Shown here: piece after piece, positions 8,674-18,084 of the stretch | How the letters are laid out: every line of letters starts with the position of its first letter | Numbering within the stretch: position 1 is the stretch's first letter | Assembly (NCBI RefSeq): GCF_003386235.1 | Contig: NZ_QRDZ01000057.1 | Coordinates: forward strand, 1 to 37,154 | Length of the DNA stretch: 37,154 nt | Reading direction: 5' to 3' | Source of the DNA: Cohnella phaseoli | GTDB lineage: Bacteria; Bacillota; Bacilli; Paenibacillales; Paenibacillaceae | The notes under the pieces: generated by a model | Seen by the model: only the letters and a program-made list of their open reading frames with translations | Database searches by the model: none | Told to the model about the DNA's origin: nothing | Made by a program: the position numbers and the translations under genes

Positions 8674-11600
8674 ATGATAAGCGTAGTCAACCTTAAGGTC
8701 GATGCGGAGCGTAATCCGCTTGGTATCGACCGTGCGCGTCCGGCTCTGAGCTGGCAATTGAAATCCGACCGAAGGGGAGAACGCCAAACCGCCTACCGGG
8801 TGTTGGTCTCCGACAGCCGGGACGAATTGGAGAAGGATAGGGGCGGCGTCTGGGACAGTGGCAGGATCGAGTCCGGAGAATGCCGTCATATCGAATACGG
8901 CGGACCCGATCTGCGTTCGCAAACCCGCTATTATTGGAAGCATAAAGCATGGGACAAAGACGGAAACGAGAGCGAGTGGAGCGAGACCGGCTACTGGGAG
9001 ACGGGGCTGCTGGCGCAGGAGGAATGGAGCGGACGGTGGATCACCGCCCCGTTCCTGCCGGACCGGCAGCCGGAGCCCGACTTGCTGAAGGGCGTTCCGG
9101 TGCTCTGGGACCGGAATAAAGAGAGCGCTGGCGAGGCAGCCGGGGACGGCAAGCGGCGTCACTTCAGGATGGCGTTCGAGCTTGAAGAGCTGCCGGTTGA
9201 AGCGAAGCTGCACGTCTTCGCCGCCGATTCGCTGTACATCCATGTGAACGGGCATGACGAGGGACTCTATTATCCTTATTTGCAGGCGGTCGTGTTGGAC
9301 ATCAAGGAGCTGCTGCGAATCGGCCGCAACGTCGTCGCCTGCGCGGCGGACGGAGAGCGGGCGGGCTTGATCGCCAAGCTGCGTCTGACGTTCTCGAACG
9401 GAAGCGTTCGGGACTTCGTCGGCGAGGGGCATTGGCTGGCGACGGACGAACCGGAGGAAGGCTGGATTTCTCCGGACGCGGAGTCGTCGGGCCTATGGTG
9501 GTCCGCGGTCCGGATCGCCGAGTTCGGGGAAGGGGATTGGAGCGTATACAAGCGGATTCTGTATCCGGTCAATACCGGCTTGGGCCCGTGTCCGACGTTC
9601 GGCCGCGCGTTTCGGATCGACAAGCCGGTCGCAAGCGCCCGGCTATATATTTCCGCTCTCGGCATTTATCAGAGTCGATTAAACGGCCGACCGGTTGCGG
9701 ACGACGTTTTCTCCCCAGGCTGGACCGACTATCGCATTCGCATTCCTTATCAAACGTACGACGTGACCGAGTGGCTGAACGAAGGGGATAACCGGCTGGA
9801 GACCGACGTCGGCCCGGGCTGGTACGCGGGACATCTGGGCATCTGCGGTCCGTATCACTACGGTAAAAAGCTCGCCTGCCGCGCGCAGCTGAGGATCGAT
9901 TATATCGACGGAACGAGCGAGACGATCGCCAGCGATGAAAGCTGGGAGGCTTGGAGGAGTCCGGTCGTCTCGGCGGATCTGTACATGGGCGAGACGTACG
10001 ACGCGCGGCTTTCGGCGGACGGCAAGCGAAGGGAGACCGAGCGGACGGCCGCTGTTCCGGCGACCGAATTGCCGGGCGGGCGAATGCGCGCTCGGCAGGG
10101 TCCGCCGATTCGTCCGATCGAGGAGCGGGCTCCGCTGTCGGTTCGGCGGGTCGGAGAAGGACGTTACATCGTCGATATGGGGCAAAACATGGTCGGCTGG
10201 ATGCGGCTAACGTTGGCCGGAGCAGCTTCCGGACAGCGCATCTCGCTGCGCTACGCGGAACGGCTTGAAGGAGAGGATCGGCTGTACCGGGCTAATCTGC
10301 GCACGGCGAAGCAGACGGATGTCTATTTCGCCGGAGGCTTGGGCAATGAGACGTACGAGCCGCGATTCACGTATCACGGCTTCCAGTACGTCGAGATTGA
10401 CGGTTACCCGGGAGAACTGACGCCGGAACGCCTCGTCGGCATCGTCATCCGCTCCGATTGCGAGGAGACGTCCGACATCCGCACGTCCCACCCTCATCTG
10501 AACCGGCTGATGGACAACGTCAAGTGGAGCCAACGGGGCAATTTCTTCGGCGTGCCGCTCGATTGCCCGCAGCGGGACGAAAGGCTCGGCTGGACGGGGG
10601 ACGCTCACGCTTTCGCGAGAACGGCGACCTACAATATGGACTGCGCCGGTTTTTACGACAAATGGATGCAGGATATTCGCGACGCCCAGGGAGACGACGG
10701 CGCGATGCCGGACGTGGCTCCGTTCGTCGAGCATTTCGGCAAAGGGCACGTGTTCTTCGCGGATGGAGGCGTAATCCTGCCCTGGACGATGTACCGGGTT
10801 TACGGCGACAAAAGGGTCATCGAAGACAACTACGAGGCGATGGGCCGATGGATCGTCTGGATGGAGCGCGACAGCGACGACAATCTGGTGCGGCGATCGG
10901 AAAGCTTCGGCGACCATCTGTCCTTCGGAGCGGAGACGCCGCGGGCATTGATTAACGCCGCATTCTTCGCTTATAGCGTGAAGCTGATGGCGAGAATGGC
11001 GGGAATCGTCGGCCGGGAGAAGGACGCTGTCCGGTACGGCGAACTGTTCGAGCGGCTGAAGCGGTCGTTCGTCGGGCGGTTCGTCCGCGAGGACGGAGAG
11101 ATCGAGAGCGGCACGCAGACGGCGTACGTGCTCGCCCTCATGATCGGCTTGCTGCCCAAGGAGACGGAGCGCGCCGCGCTGCGTCGGCTCGTCGAGGACA
11201 TCCGGCAGAGGGATTGGCATATGACGACCGGGTTTATGGGCGTATCCTATATTTTGCCGCTGCTGTCCGAGTTCGGCGAGACGGAAACGGCTTACCGTCT
11301 GCTGCTTCAAACGACTTTCCCCTCTTGGCTATATCCGGTGATGAACGGGGCGACGACGATCTGGGAGCGCTGGGACGGTTGGAACGGGGAGCGAGGGTTC
11401 CAGGACCCGGAGATGAACTCCTTCAACCACTATGCGCTCGGTTCGGTCGGAGAATGGGTGTATCGCTTTCTGTTCGGCATCGATCTGGACGAGGAGGAGG
11501 CCGGCTTCCGGTCGTTCCGCATTCGCCCGCTGCCGGGCGGAGAGCTGACGTTCGCCGGGTGCAAATACGACGGCCCGTACGGACGAATCGAGAGCGATTG

Positions 11601-11829
11601 GCACGTCTCGGAGGACGGCCTTACGCTGCGGGCGGAAGTGCCCGCGAACACGTCGGCCGAGGTGCGGCTGCCCGCGAGGGCGGACGCGGCCGTCCGAGTC
11701 GACGGCGAGACGATCGAGACGATTCCGGGCGCTGCGGGAGACGGATGGACGTTCGTCCGGCGCGACGTCTGGGCCGCTTATTTCCGCGTCGGCTCCGGCC
11801 GTTACGAGTTCGGCTCTTCGGCATGGTGA
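8674..11829 (+). CDS. GH78 alpha-L-rhamnosidase, classical multidomain type
   Basis: This 1051-residue enzyme hydrolyses terminal alpha-L-rhamnose from glycosides. The N-terminal about 120 residues form a fibronectin-III-like domain of the family, including RPALSW and TRYYWKHKAWD. Beta-sandwich domains follow to about 600, including the FSPGWTDY and GPGWYAGHLG segments. The alpha/alpha barrel carries DCPQRDERLGWTGDA at 630-644, where Glu636 is the expected general acid. TTIWERWD follows with Glu898 as the expected base, and FNHYALGSVGEWVYRFLFGI closes the barrel. A C-terminal beta domain completes it. There is no signal peptide, so it acts in the cytoplasm on imported oligosaccharides. It is longer than usual because of an extra segment at about residues 125-290 with its own carbohydrate-binding-like pattern. 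Confidence 0.93.
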   Translation: MISVVNLKVDAERNPLGIDRARPALSWQLKSDRRGERQTAYRVLVSDSRDELEKDRGGVWDSGRIESGECRHIEYGGPDLRSQTRYYWKHKAWDKDGNESEWSETGYWETGLLAQEEWSGRWITAPFLPDRQPEPDLLKGVPVLWDRNKESAGEAAGDGKRRHFRMAFELEELPVEAKLHVFAADSLYIHVNGHDEGLYYPYLQAVVLDIKELLRIGRNVVACAADGERAGLIAKLRLTFSNGSVRDFVGEGHWLATDEPEEGWISPDAESSGLWWSAVRIAEFGEGDWSVYKRILYPVNTGLGPCPTFGRAFRIDKPVASARLYISALGIYQSRLNGRPVADDVFSPGWTDYRIRIPYQTYDVTEWLNEGDNRLETDVGPGWYAGHLGICGPYHYGKKLACRAQLRIDYIDGTSETIASDESWEAWRSPVVSADLYMGETYDARLSADGKRRETERTAAVPATELPGGRMRARQGPPIRPIEERAPLSVRRVGEGRYIVDMGQNMVGWMRLTLAGAASGQRISLRYAERLEGEDRLYRANLRTAKQTDVYFAGGLGNETYEPRFTYHGFQYVEIDGYPGELTPERLVGIVIRSDCEETSDIRTSHPHLNRLMDNVKWSQRGNFFGVPLDCPQRDERLGWTGDAHAFARTATYNMDCAGFYDKWMQDIRDAQGDDGAMPDVAPFVEHFGKGHVFFADGGVILPWTMYRVYGDKRVIEDNYEAMGRWIVWMERDSDDNLVRRSESFGDHLSFGAETPRALINAAFFAYSVKLMARMAGIVGREKDAVRYGELFERLKRSFVGRFVREDGEIESGTQTAYVLALMIGLLPKETERAALRRLVEDIRQRDWHMTTGFMGVSYILPLLSEFGETETAYRLLLQTTFPSWLYPVMNGATTIWERWDGWNGERGFQDPEMNSFNHYALGSVGEWVYRFLFGIDLDEEEAGFRSFRIRPLPGGELTFAGCKYDGPYGRIESDWHVSEDGLTLRAEVPANTSAEVRLPARADAAVRVDGETIETIPGAAGDGWTFVRRDVWAAYFRVGSGRYEFGSSAW

Positions 11830-11863
11830 GCAAGCAATAGGATAGAAACGGGGGGAGTATCGC

Positions 11864-13960
11864 ATGACCGCAATTAAGAATCGCCCCACCTGGATCTGGT
11901 ATCCCGGCGATTATGAAATATGGCTTCACCAGAAAGCGTCCGTGCTCCGGCAGTTCAGAGGGTACATCTGTCCGCCGTCCTGGCGGCTGGACGCGGCGTA
12001 TACGAGCGTCAAGTTTCGCCGCACGTACGAGCTGGCGGAGCCGACGGAGCTTACGGTATCGGCGCAAGGAGATTACGTGCTTTTGCTCGACGACGATATG
12101 ACGCCGCTGCGTCGCGCCAACCAGCCGATCTCTTCGGTTATTCTCCCGGCAGGTCGGCATACGCTGTCGGTCAACGTTTACAGCGACCGAGAAATTCCGG
12201 CGCTGTACGCTTCCGGCGCTGGCTGCGACTCCGGGGAAGGCTGGGAAGTCACGGCTCTGAACGGCAAGTGGGTGCCGGTCGCCTCGTGGACGTTCCAAGA
12301 CATTTCGCTTCCTCCGGCTGCGTTCCCGTTCGCTTACGAGGAGAGGGAGCCCGCAGCCCTGGAGGCGGTCGAAGGCGGGACGCTCGCCGACTTCGGTCGG
12401 GAAACGTTCGGTCACGTCGAGTTTCGCGGAGTGACCGGGCAGGGCCGGATCTATCTGTATTACGGAGAGTCCCGTGAAGAAGCGATGGCGGGCGAGCTTG
12501 CGGAGACGTTCGATACGCTGTCGGTGAACGGAGACTTGGCCGGTGGCACGTCCCGCGATTGGCGAACTCCCGTCACCCGGGCTTTCCGCTACATCCAATT
12601 GAAGGCGGACGAGGGAGTGAGCTGGGAGAGCGTCGTTCATCATTACGAATATTTGCCGATGAAGCGCCGCGGCGAATTCCGCAGCTCGGATGCCCGTCTG
12701 AACGACATCTGGGAGCTGTCGGAGCATACGCTGCAGATGAACATGCGCGAGTTTTTGTACGACGGCATGAAGCGCGACCGCTGGGTATGGAGCGGCGACG
12801 CCAATCTCGGCTTTCTGCTCAACAACTACTCGTTTTTCGAGCAGGACGTTGCGAAGCGGACGCTGATCGGGCTGCGCGGCAAAAACCCGGTAGAAATCCA
12901 TATCAACACCATTATGGACTATACGTTCTATTGGTTTCTGAGCTGTCGGGATTATTACTTGTATACGGGCGATCTGGAGTTCGTTCGGGCCCGTTATGCC
13001 GACATGCTGAGCTTAATGGAATTTTGTCTTGGAAGGCGCAACGAAGAAGGCATGATGGAAGGTTATCCGGAGGATTGGATATTCATCGACTGGGCGCCGA
13101 TGGAGCGTCGCGGCGCGTTGGCCGCCGAGCAGCTCATGTTATGCCGAAGCCTGGAGACGGTGGCTGAATTCGCTCAGGCTCTCGGAGACGGGGAACGCGC
13201 GCCGCGCTACGGGGACGCGGCCGCCGAACTGCGGGAGAGGATTTTCGCCACATTCTGGGACGAAGAGAGCGGCGCGTTTCTACACGGCAAGCTGAACGGC
13301 GAATTGGTGCGCGACGTGCTCAAGTATCCGAGCCTGTTCGCTCTTCGCTTCGGTTATTTGAACGACGATCGGCGCGAAGCGGTAAAGCGCAACGTCATTC
13401 TGAACGACGGCATCCAGAAAATCGTCACGCCGTTTATGCGTTTTTTCGAGCTGGAGGCGATGTGCGAGCTGGGAGAGACAGAGCGGGTGCTGCGCGAGAT
13501 TCGCGATTACTGGGGTGGAATGATGGACCTTGGAGCAACGGCCTTCTGGGAGGAGTACGATCCGGAGCTGCCGCCCGAGCTTCAGTACGACATGTACCAC
13601 GACAAATACCGCAAAAGCTTGTGCCACGCTTGGGGAGCCGCGCCGATCTATTTGCTGGGCAAGTACGTGCTCGGCGTTCGTCCGACCGAGCCGGGCTACG
13701 CGCGCTACCGGGTGGAGCCGCACACGGCGGGACTTGATCGAATCGAGGGCTCGGTTCCGACGCCAAACGGCGATATCGCCGTCTACCGGGACGCGAGCCG
13801 CATCCGGGTCACGACGTGCGGGGCCGGAGTCGGAACGCTGGTCTTCTCGTGCGACGGAACGCCCCGAACGAAGGACGGTCCGCTCGTTCCGGTCTCCGAG
13901 GGACGTTATGAGCTGGAGCTGGCGCAACCGGATACGAATTACGAAGTGCTGCTCGCCTGA
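11864..13960 (+). CDS. Second alpha-L-rhamnosidase-like protein (DGxKRDR subtype)
   Basis: This 698-residue protein is related to GH78 but of a different subtype from its neighbour. The acid-motif region reads DGMKRDRWVWSGD at 300-312 instead of DCPQRDERLGWTGD, and the base region reads ATAFWEEYDP with Glu563. The C-terminal part has HAWGAAPIYLLGKYVLGVRP, the usual link from barrel to beta domain. An N-terminal beta domain (about 1-270) precedes the barrel. No signal peptide is visible, so it is cytoplasmic. It lies 34 bp after the first rhamnosidase and is the last gene before a terminator. The two enzymes may cut different rhamnosyl linkages of the same imported sugar; the activity of this subtype is less certain. 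Confidence 0.85.
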   Translation: MTAIKNRPTWIWYPGDYEIWLHQKASVLRQFRGYICPPSWRLDAAYTSVKFRRTYELAEPTELTVSAQGDYVLLLDDDMTPLRRANQPISSVILPAGRHTLSVNVYSDREIPALYASGAGCDSGEGWEVTALNGKWVPVASWTFQDISLPPAAFPFAYEEREPAALEAVEGGTLADFGRETFGHVEFRGVTGQGRIYLYYGESREEAMAGELAETFDTLSVNGDLAGGTSRDWRTPVTRAFRYIQLKADEGVSWESVVHHYEYLPMKRRGEFRSSDARLNDIWELSEHTLQMNMREFLYDGMKRDRWVWSGDANLGFLLNNYSFFEQDVAKRTLIGLRGKNPVEIHINTIMDYTFYWFLSCRDYYLYTGDLEFVRARYADMLSLMEFCLGRRNEEGMMEGYPEDWIFIDWAPMERRGALAAEQLMLCRSLETVAEFAQALGDGERAPRYGDAAAELRERIFATFWDEESGAFLHGKLNGELVRDVLKYPSLFALRFGYLNDDRREAVKRNVILNDGIQKIVTPFMRFFELEAMCELGETERVLREIRDYWGGMMDLGATAFWEEYDPELPPELQYDMYHDKYRKSLCHAWGAAPIYLLGKYVLGVRPTEPGYARYRVEPHTAGLDRIEGSVPTPNGDIAVYRDASRIRVTTCGAGVGTLVFSCDGTPRTKDGPLVPVSEGRYELELAQPDTNYEVLLA

Positions 13961-13985
13961 CTGATGGGACTTCCCGGCTTCGCAG

Positions 13986-14033
13986 ATCTTCCCGACAAGA
14001 CCCTCGCGGCATTGTCGGGAAGATTTTGTTTTG
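13986..14033 (+). terminator. Intrinsic terminator of the carbohydrate operon
   Basis: ATCTTCCCGACAA (13986-13998) pairs perfectly with TTGTCGGGAAGAT (14012-14024), followed by TTTGTTTT. The 13-bp stem with a 13-base loop ends the plus-strand operon, 25 bp after the last stop codon. Confidence 0.9.
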
Positions 14034-14117
14034 CGGCAGCCCTCCTCGTCAACCTAGTAAACAAATTTGCCGAAAGTTACAAGGTTTCGTATAAACGCCG
14101 ATCCGCCTTGGGCTCTG

Positions 14118-15353
14118 CTAGAACCGCTCCTCAATCGCCGAGCATACCGTTTCGTTGCTCCATACCGGATTGGCGTAGCCGGCCGGCGCATTGAGATAAG
14201 CGAGCCAGGACGTTTCGTAGCCGCTTTTCTTTTTGGCGGCTGCGCACGCGTTCTCTTCGTTCTCCCCTTGCAGCTTGGCTTGGAGACGTTCCTTACGGAA
14301 GCCGGCAAACCGTTGAACGACTTCCTCGAACTTCTTTTCCTCGTCCTCCATCTTCCCGCCTTCGACCCAATCGCGGTTGAAAATAAAAGCAAAGTCCCGA
14401 TAGCTCTCCGCCTTCATGGAAATCGCCGCCGTATAATGCCGGATAGCCTTCTCCGCCTCGCCGTCCGCTTCCGCCCACAAGCCGTCCAACAGCCGATGAT
14501 AGGGAGTCGAAGCCTCGGAGAAAACCCGGCTTTCCCGCTTAAGGGCGCCGTCTGCAATCGTATATGTATCGTCGTACTCTCTTTGCCAAGGTCCGGCTCC
14601 CGCGGAATCGATCAGTCCTCCGGAGATGCTCAGCTTGCCGTCGCGGATGCCGGCTTCGGACACGCTTGGAACGATTGCGGCTCCCGGACGGGTAACGAGC
14701 TTCCCTTCGTCCCAGCCGGATACCGTATAGGTAAAGGTAGACGTATGCGCCCCGATTCCAAGCGATGTCCAGACGATCTCCGGCTTGCCGTCTCCGTTCA
14801 AATCGCCTGTATCCAGAATCGAAGCCCGTCCGTAGTCCTCCTCGGGGAAAACGAAGCTATGCCACTCGTATTTGCCGTCCTGTAAAGCCGCGACAATTCC
14901 GTAGGCGTAGCGGGACTCGACGTTCTCGACTAGTCGACTCTCGTAGACGACGGTCGCCCATTCGCGTTTGAAGCCGTCCCCGTCGAGATCGGCCCGGATT
15001 ACGTTAACCGGATAATCGCCCGGATTGTCTTGCTCGGCCCGCGACCGAAGCCAATCGGCGAATTGCTCTTGCGGGATGGGCTCATCGTCCAACTCGGCCC
15101 GCAGCCGCTCGGGTAGAGGGAGCTTCGCTTCTCCTGGCTTGTTCGTTTCAACCGATACATCGGGCGATACCGGTTCGGAAGTAGACGTAGACGCCCCAAC
15201 CGCCACCGCAGTTTCCGCCTCGGCTGAGGCTAACCCGGTTTCCGTATCCGCTGTTAGCGTCCCGTTTTCTTCGCGCGAGTCGCATGCTCCTGCAATTAAC
15301 AGAGCGCCAAGTAGGGCAGCCGCTCCTAGCCGTTTCCACTTCAAGTCCATCAT
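14118..15353 (-). CDS. Lipoprotein with FG-GAP/VCBS-like repeats, function unknown
   Basis: This 411-residue protein has an N-terminal signal (MMDLKWKRLG, then a hydrophobic stretch) and a probable lipobox ending at Cys24 (LIAGAC), followed by a Thr/Glu/Ala/Ser-rich linker up to about residue 75. Two calcium-loop-like segments, RADLDGDGFKREW and TGDLNGDGKPEIVW, are typical of FG-GAP/VCBS repeat proteins that form surface beta-propeller blades. The C-terminal 100 residues are helical and charged, with an HYTAAISMKAESYRDFAFIFN segment resembling a TPR-like pair. It should be anchored on the outer membrane face. It stands alone, convergent with the rhamnosidase operon and divergent from topB. 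AAGGATGAT lies before the start. No specific function is recognised. Confidence 0.75.
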   Translation of the reverse strand: MMDLKWKRLGAAALLGALLIAGACDSREENGTLTADTETGLASAEAETAVAVGASTSTSEPVSPDVSVETNKPGEAKLPLPERLRAELDDEPIPQEQFADWLRSRAEQDNPGDYPVNVIRADLDGDGFKREWATVVYESRLVENVESRYAYGIVAALQDGKYEWHSFVFPEEDYGRASILDTGDLNGDGKPEIVWTSLGIGAHTSTFTYTVSGWDEGKLVTRPGAAIVPSVSEAGIRDGKLSISGGLIDSAGAGPWQREYDDTYTIADGALKRESRVFSEASTPYHRLLDGLWAEADGEAEKAIRHYTAAISMKAESYRDFAFIFNRDWVEGGKMEDEEKKFEEVVQRFAGFRKERLQAKLQGENEENACAAAKKKSGYETSWLAYLNAPAGYANPVWSNETVCSAIEERF

Positions 15354-15438
15354 AGGAAAATCATCCTTTTTGTCTTGTTATGTAACAAACGTCCGAAGGG
15401 GGCGGCAGGTTCATTTTCGCGAAGCGGCTCAAAACCTG

Positions 15439-15447
15439 TGATATAAT
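15439..15447 (+). promoter_or_regulatory. Extended -10 promoter of topB
   Basis: TGATATAAT fits TGn-TATAAT and lies 61 bp before the chosen start of topB. A 7-bp inverted repeat, AATCCGC (15463-15469) and GCGGATT (15481-15487), lies in the leader between this box and the ribosome site. Confidence 0.5.
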
Positions 15448-15508
15448 CGGTCTATATCGATCAATCCGCGCAGCGGTTGTGCGGATTGCTAACGGAGAGG
15501 ACGAAGCC

Positions 15509-17806
15509 GTGTTGAAGACGTTGGTCATCGCGGAGAAACCCGATATGGGCCGCAATATCGCGGCCGTAATCGAGCCGAAAGCGCAAAACAAGCGCTCCTA
15601 TCTGGAGGGCGAAAACTATATTATCACCTGGGCGATCGGCCATCTGATCGGATTGGCCGAGCCCGATCTCTACGACGAGAAATACAAGAAATGGAGATTC
15701 GGCGATCTGCCGATTATTCCCGACGATTTCAAGCTGCTTCCGAACCCGCGGACGAAGGATCAACTGCAGGTGATCGCGGATTTGGCGGCGCGCAGCGGCG
15801 AACTGGTCAACGCATGTGATGCCGGGAGGGAGGGGCAGCATATCTTCTCCCTGATCGTCAGGCATCTGGGACTGCGACAGCCGGTGAAGCGGCTGTGGAT
15901 TTCCGACCTGACAGCGGAGACGATTCGCAAGGGCTTCGACCAACTGAAGGACAACACGGAGTACGCCAACTTGACCCAAGCTGCCCGCGCGCGGAGCGAG
16001 GCGGATTGGCTGATCGGGATGAACGGCTCGCGCGCGTTCACGACGAAGCACAACGAGCTGCTGTCCGTCGGGCGGGTGCAGACGCCGGTGCTGGCGCTAA
16101 TCTACGACCGGCAGAAACAGATCGAGTCTTTTGATTCCCTGAAATTTTACGAGATTACGGGCATGTTTGAGCAGGACGGAGGTATCGCTTATAAAAGCAA
16201 TTGGCAGGGCGACAGGCTGACTGATCCCGAGAAGGCGAAGGCCATTGCCGACAAAGTGCGGGGCAAAACGGGAGCGATTGCGAGCTACGAGGTCAAGGAT
16301 ACGAAGGAGTATCCCTTCAAGCTGTACGACCTGACGCTGCTGCAGCGGGAGGCGAACGGCAAGTTCAGTTTCTCCGCGAAAAAGACGCTCGACGTCGCGC
16401 AGGCGCTTTACGAGAAGCACAAAGTCATCTCTTACCCGCGTACAAACTCGAATTATGTGAATGCGGAGAACATTCCGGAGATGCACAAGATTTTGGATGC
16501 GATGCGGAATTCTCCGGATTATGGGGAATTCGTGAACGGCGCGAACAAGCGGTTTGTGCATGCGAACAACAAGAACGTGTGCAATCCGGCCAAGGTCGAG
16601 GACCACCACGCGATTATGCCGACGATGAGAAAGCCGCAAGGGCTCAGTCCGGACGAGCGCAAGCTGTACGACCTGATCGTCAAAAGATTTCTGTCTCACT
16701 TCTACCCGGCGGCGGAGTACAAGGTGCATACGGTACTGACGGAGGTCGAGAAGGAGACGTTCAAGACGACGGTGAAGCAGCTGCTGTCTCTCGGCTGGAA
16801 AATCATTTACGCGGGAGACGCTCCGGCCTCCAAAGGCAGCGCCAAGGAGAAAAGCAAGGACAAGGACGACGGGGCCGCGGAGGAAGAGGAGCAGGAGACG
16901 GACGCGCCGTTCGAGGTCGATCCGCAGAAGCCCGTCGTTTGCGCGGACGCCGAGGTCAAGGAGAAGGAGACGCAGCCCCCGAAGCCGTATACCGAAGGAA
17001 CGCTGCTGAAGGCGATGGAAAGCGCGGGCAAGCAGATTGAGGACGAGGAGCTGCGCGACGCGATGAAGGATTCGGGACTCGGCACTCCCGCGACGAGAGC
17101 GGCGACGATCGAGCGGCTGAAACAGGTCGGCTATGTCGATATGCAGGGCAAGCGCATCGTCATTACGCCCAAAGGAAGAACGGCGATCGAGCTGATTCGC
17201 GGAGCGGGCGTCGAGCTGCTGACTTCGCCGGAAATGACCGGCCACTGGGAGCGAAGATTAACGGAGATCGCGCGCGGACAGGCTTCGGCCGATGTGTTCA
17301 TGGGCAACGTGAAAAAGTTTACGAGATTAATTATCGACAAGGTTAACGTTCAGCGTCCGGCCGCGAGAAATGCGTTCGCCAGGCCCGAACCTCCAGCGAA
17401 GGGGGCGCGTGGCGGCAAGAAGGCCTCCGACGGCGGAGAGTCGGGCGGTTCGGTTGCCGTCGCCGCGAAGAAAGCGCCGGCTAAGCGGAAAGCTCCGGTC
17501 AAGGCGTCTTCCGCAGAGCAGAGCGGGGAGCCGGCCGTGATTGGCGTTTGCCCAAGTCCTGGATGTGGCGGCAGCATTTTCATGGGGCGCAAAGGCTACG
17601 GATGCAGTCATTACAAAACGGGCTGCAAGTTCGTCATCTGGAAGGAAAGTCTGGGACGCACGCTGACCGACGCGATGGTCAAGTCGCTGATCGGCAAGGG
17701 TCGGACAGGCAAGCTTAAGTTTGCCGGAAGCGGCGGGGAGTCGTTCGAGGCTAGAATTGTGCTGAAGGACGACAGGACGGGCGAGTTGGCTTTGGAGCGG
17801 GAATAG
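15509..17806 (+). CDS. topB: DNA topoisomerase III
   Basis: This is a type IA topoisomerase of 765 residues that passes and decatenates single DNA strands. The start chosen is GTG 15509, seven to nine bases after GGAGAGG, giving a protein beginning LKTLVIAEKPDMGRNIA; an earlier in-frame GTG at 15479 has no ribosome site. The Toprim domain contains Glu in VIAEKP and the metal motif DAGREGQ at 104-110, where Gly replaces the middle Asp of the DxDxE motif. The catalytic tyrosine is Tyr309 in SYPRTNSNY. A charged insert rich in Lys, Asp and Glu follows at about 440-480. After a Lys/Ala-rich linker, a C-terminal zinc-ribbon-like segment, CPSPGCGGSIF and YGCSHYKTGC, is present. Gene order gives no further hint; it looks like a stand-alone housekeeping gene. 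Confidence 0.93.
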   Translation: MLKTLVIAEKPDMGRNIAAVIEPKAQNKRSYLEGENYIITWAIGHLIGLAEPDLYDEKYKKWRFGDLPIIPDDFKLLPNPRTKDQLQVIADLAARSGELVNACDAGREGQHIFSLIVRHLGLRQPVKRLWISDLTAETIRKGFDQLKDNTEYANLTQAARARSEADWLIGMNGSRAFTTKHNELLSVGRVQTPVLALIYDRQKQIESFDSLKFYEITGMFEQDGGIAYKSNWQGDRLTDPEKAKAIADKVRGKTGAIASYEVKDTKEYPFKLYDLTLLQREANGKFSFSAKKTLDVAQALYEKHKVISYPRTNSNYVNAENIPEMHKILDAMRNSPDYGEFVNGANKRFVHANNKNVCNPAKVEDHHAIMPTMRKPQGLSPDERKLYDLIVKRFLSHFYPAAEYKVHTVLTEVEKETFKTTVKQLLSLGWKIIYAGDAPASKGSAKEKSKDKDDGAAEEEEQETDAPFEVDPQKPVVCADAEVKEKETQPPKPYTEGTLLKAMESAGKQIEDEELRDAMKDSGLGTPATRAATIERLKQVGYVDMQGKRIVITPKGRTAIELIRGAGVELLTSPEMTGHWERRLTEIARGQASADVFMGNVKKFTRLIIDKVNVQRPAARNAFARPEPPAKGARGGKKASDGGESGGSVAVAAKKAPAKRKAPVKASSAEQSGEPAVIGVCPSPGCGGSIFMGRKGYGCSHYKTGCKFVIWKESLGRTLTDAMVKSLIGKGRTGKLKFAGSGGESFEARIVLKDDRTGELALERE

Positions 17807-17841
17807 AGGAGAAACATGGGCCCGGTGTTGCGGCGGACCGA

Positions 17842-18084
17842 ATGATCGAAAATCCAATGATCCATTTGGAGGCTCCGATCTTTGAAGGGTCGCTGCGGGA
17901 TTTAGGCTCTAAGAAGTGTGCTATAATGGAGAATATGGACAGTCGATTCGGTGAGACTCATACTTATAAGTTAAGGACAGCGGAGACTGTGTATGCTTCC
18001 ATTAGAGATATTTATTACCCCGAATTAAGCTATCTTCACAATAAGATCGTGGAGGTGATCCGTAATCATGTTAAACCTTCCTGA
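17842..18084 (+). pseudogene. Truncated HEPN toxin (HepT/HI0074-like), C-terminal remnant
   Basis: The reading frame gives 80 residues. From about residue 27 on (AIMENMDSRFGETHTYKLRT) it resembles the C-terminal end of HI0074-family HEPN proteins, whose signature is Rx4HxY; here Arg35, His40 and Tyr42 fit exactly, followed by a matching AETVYASI-RDIYYPEL helix. Intact family members have about 80 more residues of HEPN helices before this motif, which are missing; the preceding residues do not resemble them. The frame overlaps the following nucleotidyltransferase gene by 17 bp, the usual order of such pairs. A nine-codon frame at 17816-17845 with a good ribosome site ends in an ATGA overlap with this one. 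I infer a toxin gene that lost its 5' part. Alternatively it is a short functional relative. Confidence 0.65.
17919..17927 (+). promoter_or_regulatory. Possible extended -10 box inside the HEPN remnant
   Basis: TGCTATAAT is a perfect TGn-TATAAT box, 140 bp before the nucleotidyltransferase start. No clear -35 is seen. It could keep the downstream gene expressed although the upstream gene is broken. Confidence 0.3.

Noticed and set aside
7687..9432. A 581-residue minus-strand frame opposite the isomerase and rhamnosidase genes
   Set aside because: It is antisense to two well-supported genes, with no family resemblance.
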